Shown: positions 13,908-22,220, counted from the first letter of the stretch. The stretch is 46,496 nt of DNA from Christensenellaceae bacterium (GCA_948890655.1 CAQTYU010000009.1:1-46496); one strand, 5' to 3'. Program-made: numbers and translations. Notes: generated from the letters alone by a model not told the origin.

Positions 13908-15347
13908 ATGGAAATTTCAACTCTCCTTGCGGTTTCGCAAAACTTTATAGATTTTGCCGTGGACAGTATACCTTCGGTTACTCTGAACTGGATAGGCAAC
14001 CTTATAAAATGGTTGTTTGATTTATTTCAGGGCGTTTACGGCGGTGCGATTCTCGGAACGGTTATATTTACGCTTATTTTAAAGACGGTAACCAGCCCGA
14101 TAGATATTTTCACCAGAATAAAGCAGAAAAAGCAGTCGCTTTTGATGAAGAGTATGCGTCCGCAGATGGAAAAACTGCAGAAACAGTACGCTAACGATAA
14201 AAATATGTACAGTCAGAAGGTTATGGAGCTTCAGAAAGCGCACGGTATAAACCCGCTTGGAGCATGCCTTCCGATGATAGTTTCAATCGTAATCTTTATG
14301 ATTGTTATAGGCGCGTTTTCCACTTATTCGAACTTTGCAACGTTAACTACCTATAACAATATGGTAGGCGCATATAACGACAGTGTTGAAACTTATATTT
14401 ACGCAACGTACGCCGAAGAAGAGGCTGTTTCTCTTTTGAATCTTGAAGAAGGACAGAAACCCGAAGAGATTAAACTTAATTTAAACGGCAAGGAATCAAC
14501 ATATTATCTGGTAAACGTTAAAAACGCCGGCACGGACAAGGATAACTTTTTAATAAGGGTAAGAAACACGGTAAATCCCGAAGGCGAAGCGGAACACCGC
14601 GAAAATTACTGGCTTGAAGAAGGCAGTTTTATGGTGGATTTCGATAACTTTTCCGCTTATCTTGCTTCGGTAGATTCTTCTTTTACCGCTGATAAGCAGA
14701 CGGAATTCGCAGGATTTTCAGAGAGTAAAAAGTTTGAAAGAGTGGCTTCGTTCGTTCAGCTCAACGCAAGGTCGGCCGCGGCGGACAATTATCACGAAAA
14801 CCGCGGGTTTTCGGCTTTCGGCTGGATAGGTAACGTTTGGTACGCCGATTCGATGTTGAATAAGGAAGTTCCCGATTTCAACAATTTCCAGTCTTCGATT
14901 TCGCGTGCCGTAGGCGCCGGAATGAGCACGACGTATGAGCCGAGCTATATAGAAGTTACTTATAATCTCGGAAACGGCATAGGCAATGAAATGAATACCT
15001 TTAACGGATATTTCGTGCTTGTAGTGCTTTCGGTAGGTACAATGTTCCTGCAACAGTTTATAACGATGCGGGCTCAAAAGGACGCTAACGAATTGAGCTC
15101 TGTTGACGGTTCAGCGGCAAAGACTAATAAATGGATGATGATTATGATGCCGATAATATTCGGCGTATTCTCGTTCTTCTATTCCGCCGCGTTTTCGGTT
15201 TATATGATAACGAGCAACGTTTATTCGCTTGCTATGACTTTGATTACGAATAAAATAGTGGACGTAAAGTTTGCAAAACATGGAGAAGCGTATCTTGCAA
15301 AGAAGAAAAAAAGCAGACAGCCGTCAACAACAAAGAGGTTCAGATAA
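13908..15347 (+). CDS. yidC: membrane protein insertase YidC (SpoIIIJ type)
   Basis: A 479-aa insertase. The conserved core is present: WIGNLIKWLFDLF and GAILGTVIFTLILKTVTSPI (TM1), PQMEKLQKQYANDKNMYSQK (cytoplasmic hairpin), a TM near 122-143, and C-terminal TMs within GYFVLVVLSVGTMFLQQF and MPIIFGVFSFFYSAAFSVYM. It differs from the ~260-aa Firmicute YidC by an extra hydrophilic region of about 200 residues (~145-355) between core TMs. That region is acidic, aromatic and rich in Asn and is predicted to face outside. A typical lipoprotein signal Cys is not evident. The stop overlaps the jag start by 1 nt. Confidence 0.93.
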   Translation: MEISTLLAVSQNFIDFAVDSIPSVTLNWIGNLIKWLFDLFQGVYGGAILGTVIFTLILKTVTSPIDIFTRIKQKKQSLLMKSMRPQMEKLQKQYANDKNMYSQKVMELQKAHGINPLGACLPMIVSIVIFMIVIGAFSTYSNFATLTTYNNMVGAYNDSVETYIYATYAEEEAVSLLNLEEGQKPEEIKLNLNGKESTYYLVNVKNAGTDKDNFLIRVRNTVNPEGEAEHRENYWLEEGSFMVDFDNFSAYLASVDSSFTADKQTEFAGFSESKKFERVASFVQLNARSAAADNYHENRGFSAFGWIGNVWYADSMLNKEVPDFNNFQSSISRAVGAGMSTTYEPSYIEVTYNLGNGIGNEMNTFNGYFVLVVLSVGTMFLQQFITMRAQKDANELSSVDGSAAKTNKWMMIMMPIIFGVFSFFYSAAFSVYMITSNVYSLAMTLITNKIVDVKFAKHGEAYLAKKKKSRQPSTTKRFR

Positions 15348-16225
15348 TGGAAGAAAACAACGTATTCACAGGAAAAACTCTTGACGAGGCAATTAATAAC
15401 GGATTAATCGAATTGAGATTAACCCGTGACGAAGCTGAAATCACGGTGTTGGAAGAAGGAAAAAAGAAACTTTTCAGTTCGGTAAAAGCCAAAGTCAGGG
15501 TTACGAAAAAACGTTCCGACGGAAAAAAGGCACAGGATTTTATTGTGCAACTGCTTGAAATTATAGGGGTTAAGTCCGAATGCGAGGTTATTTCGGATGA
15601 AGATTCGCTTAATATCAATATAAAAACTTCGAACTCGGCAAGAGTTATCGGTAAGCGCGGCGACGTGCTGGACGCGATTCAGACTATTGCAGGAGCTTAT
15701 ACGAATATCGGCAAGGACGAATATAAAAAAGTTGTAGTTGACTGCGAAAATTACCGCGCTCAACGTGAACAGACTTTGAAGGAGCTTGCGTTAAAACTTG
15801 CTTCGAAGGCGATTGAAACGGGCAGAAAGATGACGCTTGAGCCTATGACGCCTTATGAAAGACGGATTATCCACGCAACCCTGATGGATAACGACCAGAT
15901 TAAAACCGTTTCTGAGGGAAACGAACCGATGCGGTATATTGCCGTGATTCCAAACAATGCGAAGCCTTACGACAAGGGCATACGTTACGGTGAAAAGAGA
16001 CCTCAGGGCAGAGATAGCCGTTTTGGAGGAAGAGAAGGAAGGGGCGGCCGCGACAGCCGTGGCGGCGGAAGAAGGGATTCGCGCGGAGGAGACAGGCGCT
16101 CTTCAGGCGGCGGCAAACCCAGAGGGAAAAAGGAAATTTATTTCGGCGCGTTCCTTGGAAACAGTAAAAGCGGTGAAACCGAAGTAAAAGAAAACCCCGC
16201 AAACGAAGAAGATAACAAGGATTAA
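15347..16225 (+). CDS. jag: RNA-binding protein Jag/KhpB with Gly-Arg-rich tail
   Basis: A 292-aa protein with a Jag-N domain (~5-53), a KH domain with GxxG loop IGKRGD (101-106), and an R3H domain containing RRIIH (172-176). KhpB-type proteins bind RNA and influence cell elongation and sporulation. Residues ~215-262 form a low-complexity Gly/Arg/Ser/Asp tract (repeated GGR, RDSRGG units), followed by an acidic end. Such RGG-like tails are known from RNA chaperones and could widen RNA binding. It is coupled to yidC through a TAATG overlap and followed after 1 nt by a DUF6572 gene. Confidence 0.93.
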   Translation: MEENNVFTGKTLDEAINNGLIELRLTRDEAEITVLEEGKKKLFSSVKAKVRVTKKRSDGKKAQDFIVQLLEIIGVKSECEVISDEDSLNINIKTSNSARVIGKRGDVLDAIQTIAGAYTNIGKDEYKKVVVDCENYRAQREQTLKELALKLASKAIETGRKMTLEPMTPYERRIIHATLMDNDQIKTVSEGNEPMRYIAVIPNNAKPYDKGIRYGEKRPQGRDSRFGGREGRGGRDSRGGGRRDSRGGDRRSSGGGKPRGKKEIYFGAFLGNSKSGETEVKENPANEEDNKD

Positions 16226-16226
16226 T

Positions 16227-16547
16227 ATGTCGGTGCTTGAAAGCGATAAAATCGACGGCGTTGCGGTAAGCGGAGAAGATAAAGTTTTAAACCTGTTGAT
16301 AACGGACCATCTTGATTTTAAAGATGAATACAAACATTTGTTGACTTTGCAGGAAAAAATCAACGCGTATCTTGGTTTTATCGAGGCGGAACAGTATCGT
16401 GAAATTTATCCGGACAGCGATATAGAAAGCTTTATTATAGAGATTCACTTTAAACATAAAATTACGGATAATTGCAGAAAGTTTATAAAAACGGTTAATA
16501 ACCAAATTGGTGAAATTAACACAATCTGCATTATTGTTGAAAATTGA
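16227..16547 (+). CDS. DUF6572 domain protein
   Basis: A 106-aa protein, MSVLESDKIDGVAVSGEDKV, then LLITDHLDFKDEYKHL and LQEKINAYLGFIEAEQY. It matches the small DUF6572 family of unknown function. No membrane segment or catalytic motif is visible. It starts 1 nt after the jag stop, so it is presumably the last cistron of the rpmH operon. Confidence 0.8.
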   Translation: MSVLESDKIDGVAVSGEDKVLNLLITDHLDFKDEYKHLLTLQEKINAYLGFIEAEQYREIYPDSDIESFIIEIHFKHKITDNCRKFIKTVNNQIGEINTICIIVEN

Positions 16548-16572
16548 ATTTATTTAAAAAAGATAAATATAT

Positions 16573-16610
16573 TGATGGTTTTCGGCTAAACACATCATTA
16601 AAAAAACCGA
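16573..16610 (+). promoter_or_regulatory. preQ1-I riboswitch
   Basis: Fits the preQ1 class I H-type pseudoknot: P1 TGATG (16573-16577) with CATCA (16593-16597), loop GTTT, P2 TCGG (16582-16585) with CCGA (16607-16610), and an A-rich L3 (ATTAAAAAAA). It is followed by AGGAG and then a terminator hairpin, and lies upstream of queT, the expected regulon member. preQ1 binding should reduce expression. The sequence fit is by eye. Confidence 0.85.
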
Positions 16611-16632
16611 GGAGATGCAAATTTTAAAGATT

Positions 16633-16665
16633 GCGGAAAGTCCTTGGAAACTTTCCGCTTTTTTT
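16633..16665 (+). terminator. riboswitch-controlled terminator before queT
   Basis: A 9-bp stem GCGGAAAGT / ACTTTCCGC with an 8-nt loop and seven Ts (16659-16665), between the preQ1 aptamer and the queT start. It is the likely expression platform. Confidence 0.8.
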
Positions 16666-16689
16666 AAGCCGAAATTTACGAAAAACACT

Positions 16690-17280
16690 ATGAAAAACTT
16701 TTTTACCACAAAAAGACTGTGCCGCGCGGGAGTTATCGCCGCACTGTACGTCGCACTCACCTATGCGTTCGGCGCCATAGCGTACAGCGGATTTTTGGAA
16801 ATTCGTCCTGCCGAGGCGTTGACGATTTTGCCGCTGTTCTTTCCGGAGGCGGTGCCTGCCCTTTGGATAGGATGCATGCTTGCCAATCTCGGCTCGCAGT
16901 TCATTATGTACGACGTGCCGCTTGGCGGACTTGCAACTCTTGTAGCGGCGCTGTGCACCTACGGCGTTGGCAGACTGATTAAAAACCACGTTTTGAGAAT
17001 GGCGGTAGGCGGAATTTTTCCCGTATTGGTAAACGCTTTTGTAATTCCTTTCGTCATTATTCTTTGCGGCGGCGCGGAAGGATTTGATACCACGGTTATT
17101 GCATACTGGACTTTCTTCGGTTCGCTTTGCGCAACGCAGGCGCTGTGGGTTTACGGACTCGGCTCGCTGCTTTATGCCGGTATTTACGGTTTGCAAAAGA
17201 AAGGGATATCTGTTTTTACGGATAAGCCGAAACGAACTTTGGAAGAGCCGGAGCATTCCGAACAAAATACGCAACAGTAA
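16690..17280 (+). CDS. queT: queuosine precursor transporter QueT
   Basis: A 196-aa integral membrane protein of the QueT family, the S component of an ECF transporter thought to import preQ1/preQ0-type precursors of tRNA queuosine. It has about five or six TMs, the N-terminal GVIAALYVALTYAFGAIAYS, and the family motif EIRPAEALTILPLFFPEAVP. Longer reading frames begin at 16615, but that ATG abuts the AGGAG of the riboswitch and its frame runs through the terminator. The ATG at 16690 matches family starts, although no strong ribosome site precedes it. Control by preQ1 is implied by the riboswitch. A terminator follows at 17291. Confidence 0.93.
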   Translation: MKNFFTTKRLCRAGVIAALYVALTYAFGAIAYSGFLEIRPAEALTILPLFFPEAVPALWIGCMLANLGSQFIMYDVPLGGLATLVAALCTYGVGRLIKNHVLRMAVGGIFPVLVNAFVIPFVIILCGGAEGFDTTVIAYWTFFGSLCATQALWVYGLGSLLYAGIYGLQKKGISVFTDKPKRTLEEPEHSEQNTQQ

Positions 17281-17290
17281 CGGAAAATAA

Positions 17291-17322
17291 AACCCCGCTT
17301 AAAGTAAATGCTAAGCGGGGTT
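17291..17322. terminator. bidirectional terminator between queT and the Pr6Pr gene
   Basis: An 11-bp stem AACCCCGCTTA / TAAGCGGGGTT with a 10-nt loop, with A/T tracts on both sides, between convergent genes. Confidence 0.8.
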
Positions 17323-17327
17323 TATTA

Positions 17328-18002
17328 TTATCGGTTCTTTCTTGATTTAAGTTTTTCCTTTATTTCTTTTATATGGTCGAGTATGTAGATTAGGTATCCG
17401 ATTATAACGAAAATCGTGATTAAAATTATCAGCCAGGTAAAAAATCCGCCCCAGCCAAGGTTGTCTACGTTTAAAAAGAAATAGGGATAGACGACGGGCG
17501 TAGTTTCGTGGTTTACTATAGCGGAGCGGATAAGAATGAGCGCTACGTAAACCAGAGGCATAATAAGCGAGAGCAGAGGATAGGACCATTTTGTTTTGCC
17601 GTGTTCGTAAAACAGCACCCAGTCCAATATAAACATTATCGGCAGAATGAGGTGCAGGGTAAGATTACTTAATGACGTGAAATATTCAACGGGCGTTTTG
17701 TCCTTTGCAAGCAGAATGTTGTAGACAAGAAAGGTTACCGCAATCATAATCATACACATAAACTTGAAAGCGGGGGCGAGCGTGCAGGCGCCGTCTTCTT
17801 TTTTGTTTGCCGCTTTTACGGTGAACACAAGTGATGCAAACATAAAGCCTAAGCAGATATAATTGCTGAGATTTGTATAATAGACGTAAAAGTCGCTGTT
17901 GAACTCCGCATCGAAAAGCCCTAAGCTTGCCAAAAAGCCGATTACGCCCAGCGTGCAATAGATTGTTTGAAAAAGCAGTTGAACGTTTCTGTTTTTTATC
18001 AT
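17328..18002 (-). CDS. Pr6Pr-family integral membrane protein
   Basis: A 224-aa protein with about six membrane helices. Family marks are YYTNLSNYICLGFM near 40, SLSNLTLHLILPIMFILDWV near 110-128, and VVYPYFFLNVDNLGWGGFF near 170. The C-terminus is a short basic cytoplasmic tail. The family is of unknown function. The ribosome site AAGGAG lies 7 nt before the ATG. It is the second leftward gene from pckG, separated from it by a terminator. Confidence 0.8.
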   Translation of the reverse strand: MIKNRNVQLLFQTIYCTLGVIGFLASLGLFDAEFNSDFYVYYTNLSNYICLGFMFASLVFTVKAANKKEDGACTLAPAFKFMCMIMIAVTFLVYNILLAKDKTPVEYFTSLSNLTLHLILPIMFILDWVLFYEHGKTKWSYPLLSLIMPLVYVALILIRSAIVNHETTPVVYPYFFLNVDNLGWGGFFTWLIILITIFVIIGYLIYILDHIKEIKEKLKSRKNR

Positions 18003-18020
18003 AACTGTCTCCTTGAAAAA

Positions 18021-18041
18021 TCCGCCGTCGGTGACGGCGGA
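18021..18041 (-). terminator. terminator after pckG
   Basis: A perfect 9-bp stem (minus: TCCGCCGTC ACC GACGGCGGA) followed by TTTTTC on the minus strand. Confidence 0.8.
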
Positions 18042-18053
18042 TAACCTTGCGGA

Positions 18054-19883
18054 TTATTTATTGGGAGTTTCGCTTTTTTTGCAGTTGTTTTTAAGTGTTT
18101 CAAGGCTCTGCCATAATTCGTTCGGAATTCTGTCCTTTATGGTGCCGTTGTAGTAACCTTCGAGTTCTTCGGCTTCCTTTGCCCACTTTTCATTGTCGAC
18201 CGCGAGTATATCTTTAAGCGATTTCAAATCGAATTTCTTACCTTTGCAGATTTCGTAATCAAGTTCGGAAATGTCGATATCTTCCGCTTTGGGAACGTAA
18301 CCGATAGCTGTTTCCTGTGCGTCTACGGTGCCATCGCAACGCTTTAAAATCCATTCGAGAACACGCATATTGTCGCCGAAGCCGGGCCACATAAAGTTGC
18401 CGTCTTTATCGGTGCGGAACCAGTTTACGTTGAAAATCTTGGGGGGATTGGCAATCTTTTTGCCCATATTTATCCAGTGTGCGAAGTAGTCGCCCATGTG
18501 GTAGCCCGTGAAAGGTTTCATTGCCATGGGGTCGTGGCGCAAAACGCCTACGGCGCCTGCCGCCGCAGCAGTTGTTTCGGACGACATCGCCGAACCTATG
18601 AACACTCCGTGGTTCCAGTCTCTTGCCTGATATACGAGAGGAGTGGTGCTTGCTCTTCTGCCGCCGAAGATTATAGCGGAAATGGGAACCGCCTCAAGAG
18701 AGCCGAATTTTTCGGAAATGCAGGGGCAGTTAGCCGCGGGAGCCGTGAAACGGCTGTTGGGGTGCGCCGCGCAGGTGGATTTGTCTTTTTTGTCGAACTT
18801 TGCGGGATTCCAGGGCTTGCCCGTCCAGTCGATGCAGTGTTCGGGAAGTTCCTTGGAAAGTCCTTCCCACCAAACCGTCATATCGTCGGTGTTGAGCGCG
18901 ACGTTGGTGAAAATCGTACCCTTTTTGGTGGATTGAAGAGCGTTGTAGTTGCTGTGTTCGTTAGTGCCGGGAGCAACGCCGAAGAAACCGTTTTCGGGGT
19001 TTACAGCCCAAAGTCTGCCGTCTTCGCCAACGCGGAGCCACGCGATATCATCGCCGACCGTTTCAATCTTATATCCCTTGTCGCGGTAGTGCTTGGGGGG
19101 AATGAGCATTGCAAGGTTGGTTTTGCCGCAAGCGGAGGGGAAAGCCGCCGCAACGTATTTTTTGTCGCCGTCGGGGAAGGTTACGCCTAAAATAAGCATA
19201 TGTTCCGCGAGCCAGCCTTCGTTTCTGCCGAGGTATGAAGCTATTCTGAGTGCAAAGCACTTTTTGCCTAAAAGCACGTTGCCGCCGTATGCGGAGTTAA
19301 CCGAAATAATCGCGTTGTCCTCGGGGAAGTGCATAATATATCTCTTTTCCGCGTCTACGTCGCACTTTGCGTGGAAGCCTTTAATAAAATCTCCGTCCTT
19401 GCCCAAAGCGTCCAAAACGGTTTTGCCCACGCGGGTCATTATGTTCATATTGAGAACTACATAAATCGAGTCGGTTACTTCTATGCCGTATTTTGCAAAT
19501 TCGCTGCCGACAACGCCCATGGAATAGGGAATAACGTACATCGTTCTGCCTTTCATAGAGCCGCGTGCGATTTCTGCGCAAAGCTCGTAAGCCTGCGAGG
19601 GCGCCATCCAGTAGTTGATGGGACCGGCGTCTTCCTTTTTGGTTGTACAGATAAAGGTTCTGTCCTCAACGCGCGCAACGTCGTTGACCTTGGTGCGGTG
19701 CAGGTAGCAGTCGGGAAGAAGGTCTTCGTTGAGTTTTATAAGTTCGCCGCTTTTAACCGCTTCTTCTTTTAATTTTTTGATTTGCGTTTCGCTGCCGTCA
19801 ATCCAGACGATTTTATCGGGCTGTGCGAGTTCCGCGCTATCGTTTACAAAATCAAGAACTTTTTTGTTCTTTGTCAAGGCCAT
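18054..19883 (-). CDS. pckG: phosphoenolpyruvate carboxykinase (GTP)
   Basis: A 609-aa cytoplasmic enzyme interconverting oxaloacetate and PEP with GTP/GDP. In anaerobes it often runs in the CO2-fixing direction. The GTP-type nucleotide loop FPSACGKTNLAML is at ~248-260 with the hyper-reactive Cys at 252. Other family segments are YVIPYSMGVVGSEFAKYGIE, WLAEHMLILGV, then GDDIAWLRVGEDG and FGGRRASTTPLVYQ. Length is typical. The ribosome site AAGGAG lies 10 nt before the ATG. It is monocistronic. Identification is secure. Confidence 0.97.
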   Translation of the reverse strand: MALTKNKKVLDFVNDSAELAQPDKIVWIDGSETQIKKLKEEAVKSGELIKLNEDLLPDCYLHRTKVNDVARVEDRTFICTTKKEDAGPINYWMAPSQAYELCAEIARGSMKGRTMYVIPYSMGVVGSEFAKYGIEVTDSIYVVLNMNIMTRVGKTVLDALGKDGDFIKGFHAKCDVDAEKRYIMHFPEDNAIISVNSAYGGNVLLGKKCFALRIASYLGRNEGWLAEHMLILGVTFPDGDKKYVAAAFPSACGKTNLAMLIPPKHYRDKGYKIETVGDDIAWLRVGEDGRLWAVNPENGFFGVAPGTNEHSNYNALQSTKKGTIFTNVALNTDDMTVWWEGLSKELPEHCIDWTGKPWNPAKFDKKDKSTCAAHPNSRFTAPAANCPCISEKFGSLEAVPISAIIFGGRRASTTPLVYQARDWNHGVFIGSAMSSETTAAAAGAVGVLRHDPMAMKPFTGYHMGDYFAHWINMGKKIANPPKIFNVNWFRTDKDGNFMWPGFGDNMRVLEWILKRCDGTVDAQETAIGYVPKAEDIDISELDYEICKGKKFDLKSLKDILAVDNEKWAKEAEELEGYYNGTIKDRIPNELWQSLETLKNNCKKSETPNK

Positions 19884-20092
19884 AGTTTGTTCTCCTTAAA
19901 AAAATCAAATTTCTTACAAATATCATTATACAAAATAAGTAAAAAAAAAGCAAATCAAATTATATATAATTTGGTATGTGCAATTCGTACAATTAAAGTG
20001 CGCAAAAAGTTTAAAATTTTACACAATATATCAATTTTTTCATATTGTATGCGCGTAATATAGATTATAGAATAATTTACGGGAACGGAATT

Positions 20093-21100
20093 ATGGGCGG
20101 ATTTATAAAAAATATTGCGGTTATAAAAGGGCTTAAAGACGGATTTTCGGTGGACGGAGGCGCTCTTTCGGGACTTGTTAAATGCGAGCGCTACGGTTCC
20201 GCTTTACGGGTAGAGGTAACTTATATTAATTTTGCGCCTCTTTCCGAGGGGCGGTACGTGACGGCAATATCCGACGGGACTGCTACGTTGATTGTGGAGG
20301 ACGGATTTTTCGAGGGGAATTCTTCCGTGGATACTTCACAAGGGTTTGCCGCGCTTGTTTGTTATATAAACGGCAACGTTTCGCCCATAGCTTCGGCCGT
20401 GTGCGGGAATTTTCACGGCGAGGCGCTGGGGATAAGGGCAGAAGTGGAAAAGGCGGAACGGGTTGCTCCCGAAAAAAAACCGGAACCGAAAAAAAACGAA
20501 GAAAAGAAAAACAGTCCGCTTTATGAGGACGAGGCGATAGCGGAGGTTAATTATTATGAATTCGCACAAACTGATGAAGGCGGTGGGACTTTACGCAAAG
20601 ATAAAAAGAAAGAAAAAAACGGGATTAAAACTTATGAAGATGAAGAGACTTCTGGCGCTTTCGAAGAAGAACAGGGCGGCTTAAGTCAGGAATGTGCCGC
20701 GGACGATTTCGGCAGCGGTAAAAAAACGGCGAAGAACGCAGGCGTGGCGGATTCGCCGATTGCGCGCGGCGGGTTTTACGACCGCGTAAAAAACGAGGTG
20801 GAAGGGCTTTTGAAAGTTTACCCCGCGGAGGAAGCGCTTGAAAAAACCGTTAAAAATTCAAAGTGGGTGAGGATAACCTACGACGGAGATAAGTTTTACG
20901 TTTTCGGCGTAATATACGGGGGGCAAACGCCGGAATACATATGTTACGGCGTGCCGACAGAGCAGAGTGAAACTCCGCCTGAAAGTATGCGCGGACTGGC
21001 TTCGTTTATTCCTGCTTCACCCAACGAAAGGCGCCGGGGATATTTTATAATGTATCAGGACGCGGCAACCGGAGCGAGTTTAAAAATAGATATGGAGTAA
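20093..21100 (+). CDS. uncharacterised three-part protein
   Basis: A 335-aa protein from the ATG at 20093 (MGGFIKNIAVIKGLKDGFSV, with GGAACGGA upstream); a frame opening at 20045 lacks a ribosome site. It has a ~110-residue N-terminal beta-rich domain (YINFAPLSEGRYVTAISDG, ending YINGNVSPIASAVCG), a ~110-residue disordered Lys/Glu-rich linker, and a ~100-residue C-terminal domain (FYDRVKNEVEGLLKVYP, then FYVFGVIYGGQTPEYICYGV and FIPASPNERRRGYFIMYQDA). There is no signal peptide or TM, so it is probably cytosolic. I do not recognise the family. It is single and ends at a strong terminator. Confidence 0.75.
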   Translation: MGGFIKNIAVIKGLKDGFSVDGGALSGLVKCERYGSALRVEVTYINFAPLSEGRYVTAISDGTATLIVEDGFFEGNSSVDTSQGFAALVCYINGNVSPIASAVCGNFHGEALGIRAEVEKAERVAPEKKPEPKKNEEKKNSPLYEDEAIAEVNYYEFAQTDEGGGTLRKDKKKEKNGIKTYEDEETSGAFEEEQGGLSQECAADDFGSGKKTAKNAGVADSPIARGGFYDRVKNEVEGLLKVYPAEEALEKTVKNSKWVRITYDGDKFYVFGVIYGGQTPEYICYGVPTEQSETPPESMRGLASFIPASPNERRRGYFIMYQDAATGASLKIDME

Positions 21101-21105
21101 AAAAT

Positions 21106-21138
21106 AAAGCGTAGGAGCATTTTATGCTCCTACGCTTT
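21106..21138. terminator. bidirectional terminator
   Basis: A perfect 15-bp stem AAAGCGTAGGAGCAT / ATGCTCCTACGCTTT with loop TTT, between convergent genes and followed by TT. Confidence 0.85.
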
Positions 21139-21150
21139 TTAAGCGGCGGG

Positions 21151-21366
21151 TTATTTAAGTCCTTTAAAGGGCTTGAACGCTATCAGCGAATATATGCAAA
21201 AGAGGGCGGAAACGCCGCATATTGCAAGGTAAACGCGTGGCAAAACGGTTATTCCAAAGCTTAAAATCTGCAAGAGGTTTACGCCGGAAAGAGCATATAT
21301 ACCCCCCAATATACCTAAAACAACAAGGTTTGCAACGCATAAATAGCATGTCAGTTTCATAACCAT
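21151..21366 (-). CDS. small two-TM membrane protein, DUF378-like
   Basis: A 71-aa protein with two hydrophobic helices (~7-27 and ~40-62) joined by a short loop ending LPRVYLAICGVSALFCIYSL. The pattern matches DUF378 proteins, small bacterial membrane proteins of unknown role. It starts 9 nt after the stop of the 86-aa gene, so the two are probably one transcript. ATG choices are 21366 and 21360; neither has a clear ribosome site. Confidence 0.7.
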   Translation of the reverse strand: MVMKLTCYLCVANLVVLGILGGIYALSGVNLLQILSFGITVLPRVYLAICGVSALFCIYSLIAFKPFKGLK

Positions 21367-21375
21367 AGTATGGAA

Positions 21376-21636
21376 CTAAATTGTAATATTATCCAGAACG
21401 AGTTTATCAAATTCGGGCTTTTCGGCAAAATCGCGCGGTAAAAAACGCACGGTACGGAATTTTGCGAAATTGATTATGTGCGTTTTCATAAGGATGGGCG
21501 TGGGGATATCAAGTTCTTCGCACACGTCCGCGAGGTAGTTGAAAAAATGCGAGTGTACGTATTTTTCGTCGTTTTCGTAAACCACTTGTTTTATTATTTT
21601 TTCTCCGACAATTATCTTGCCCCAAATTCTGAACAT
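21376..21636 (-). CDS. 86-aa conserved-looking hypothetical protein
   Basis: The protein starts MFRIWGKIIVGEKIIKQVVY and contains a DVCEELDIPTPILMKTHI segment and a FRTVRFLPRDFAE segment near the C-terminus. It has an alpha/beta character and no TM. Similar small proteins occur in Clostridia, but I know of no assigned function. It has no Shine-Dalgarno: a perfect TATAAT ends 6 nt before the ATG (TTGCCA-17-TATAAT), so its mRNA is predicted to be leaderless. It is divergent from the lrp-type regulator. Confidence 0.7.
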   Translation of the reverse strand: MFRIWGKIIVGEKIIKQVVYENDEKYVHSHFFNYLADVCEELDIPTPILMKTHIINFAKFRTVRFLPRDFAEKPEFDKLVLDNITI

Positions 21637-21642
21637 ACTGAA

Positions 21643-21671
21643 ATTATATTAAATTTCCTGCCGGTTGGCAA
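21643..21671 (-). promoter_or_regulatory. leaderless-type promoter of the 86-aa gene
   Basis: Minus strand TTGCCA (21666-21671), spacer 17, TATAAT (21643-21648), then TTCAGT and the ATG at 21636. Confidence 0.75.
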
Positions 21672-21676
21672 ACGAT

Positions 21677-21705
21677 TTGACACTTACTTAAAAAAAGTTT
21701 AAAAT
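21677..21705 (+). promoter_or_regulatory. promoter of the lrp/aminotransferase operon
   Basis: TTGACA (21677-21682), spacer 17, TAAAAT (21700-21705), followed by GGAGG before the ATG at 21729. It is back to back with the promoter of the 86-aa gene. Confidence 0.75.
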
Positions 21706-21728
21706 ACTCAAAAACACGGAGGGAAATA

Positions 21729-22220
21729 ATGGAAAAATTGAAAAAAGAAATTCTTGCCGTGCTAGCCGAAGATTCCCGTCTGAGCTACACGCAGATTGCC
21801 TGTTCGCTGCAGGCTGACGAAGCTGCGGTTAAAAAGTGCATACGCGAGATGGAAGCCGTAGGAATTTTAGTTAAATATACCGCAATTATAAACGCCGATT
21901 ATCTTGACGACGACGCGGTTGAAGCGCTTATCGAAGTGAAAGTAACTCCCCAGCGGGGACACGGGTTCGATATGATTGCCGAAGAGGTCGCCGCGCATTC
22001 CGAAGTTCAGAACCTGTACCTTATGAGCGGGGCTTACGATTTGGCGGTAATTGTGCGCGGTAAGTCACTGCGTGAAGTTTCACGGTTCGTATCGGAAAAA
22101 ATTTCAACTTACGACAGCGTAATTTCTACGGCTACTCATTTTATTCTGAAAAAATACAAGGTGGAGGGCGCGGTTATGCAAAAGCCTTCCGGTGGCGACA
22201 GGTTGAGCGTGCATGCTTAA
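21729..22220 (+). CDS. Lrp/AsnC-family transcriptional regulator
   Basis: A 163-aa protein with an N-terminal winged HTH (LAEDSRLSYTQIACSLQADE, then VKKCIREMEAVGILVKYTA) and a C-terminal RAM ligand domain (ALIEVKVTPQRGHGFD, then NLYLMSGAYDLAVIVRGKSL). Such proteins sense amino acids and assemble into octamers. The strong ribosome site GGAGG fits an autogenously expressed regulator. It is followed by an aminotransferase gene, a frequent pairing in Clostridia that suggests it controls that gene. Confidence 0.92.
   Translation: MEKLKKEILAVLAEDSRLSYTQIACSLQADEAAVKKCIREMEAVGILVKYTAIINADYLDDDAVEALIEVKVTPQRGHGFDMIAEEVAAHSEVQNLYLMSGAYDLAVIVRGKSLREVSRFVSEKISTYDSVISTATHFILKKYKVEGAVMQKPSGGDRLSVHA

Noticed and set aside
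16615..16689. N-terminal extension of QueT
   Set aside because: This stretch is the riboswitch Shine-Dalgarno-like AGGAG and a terminator hairpin, and family members start at the MKN at 16690.
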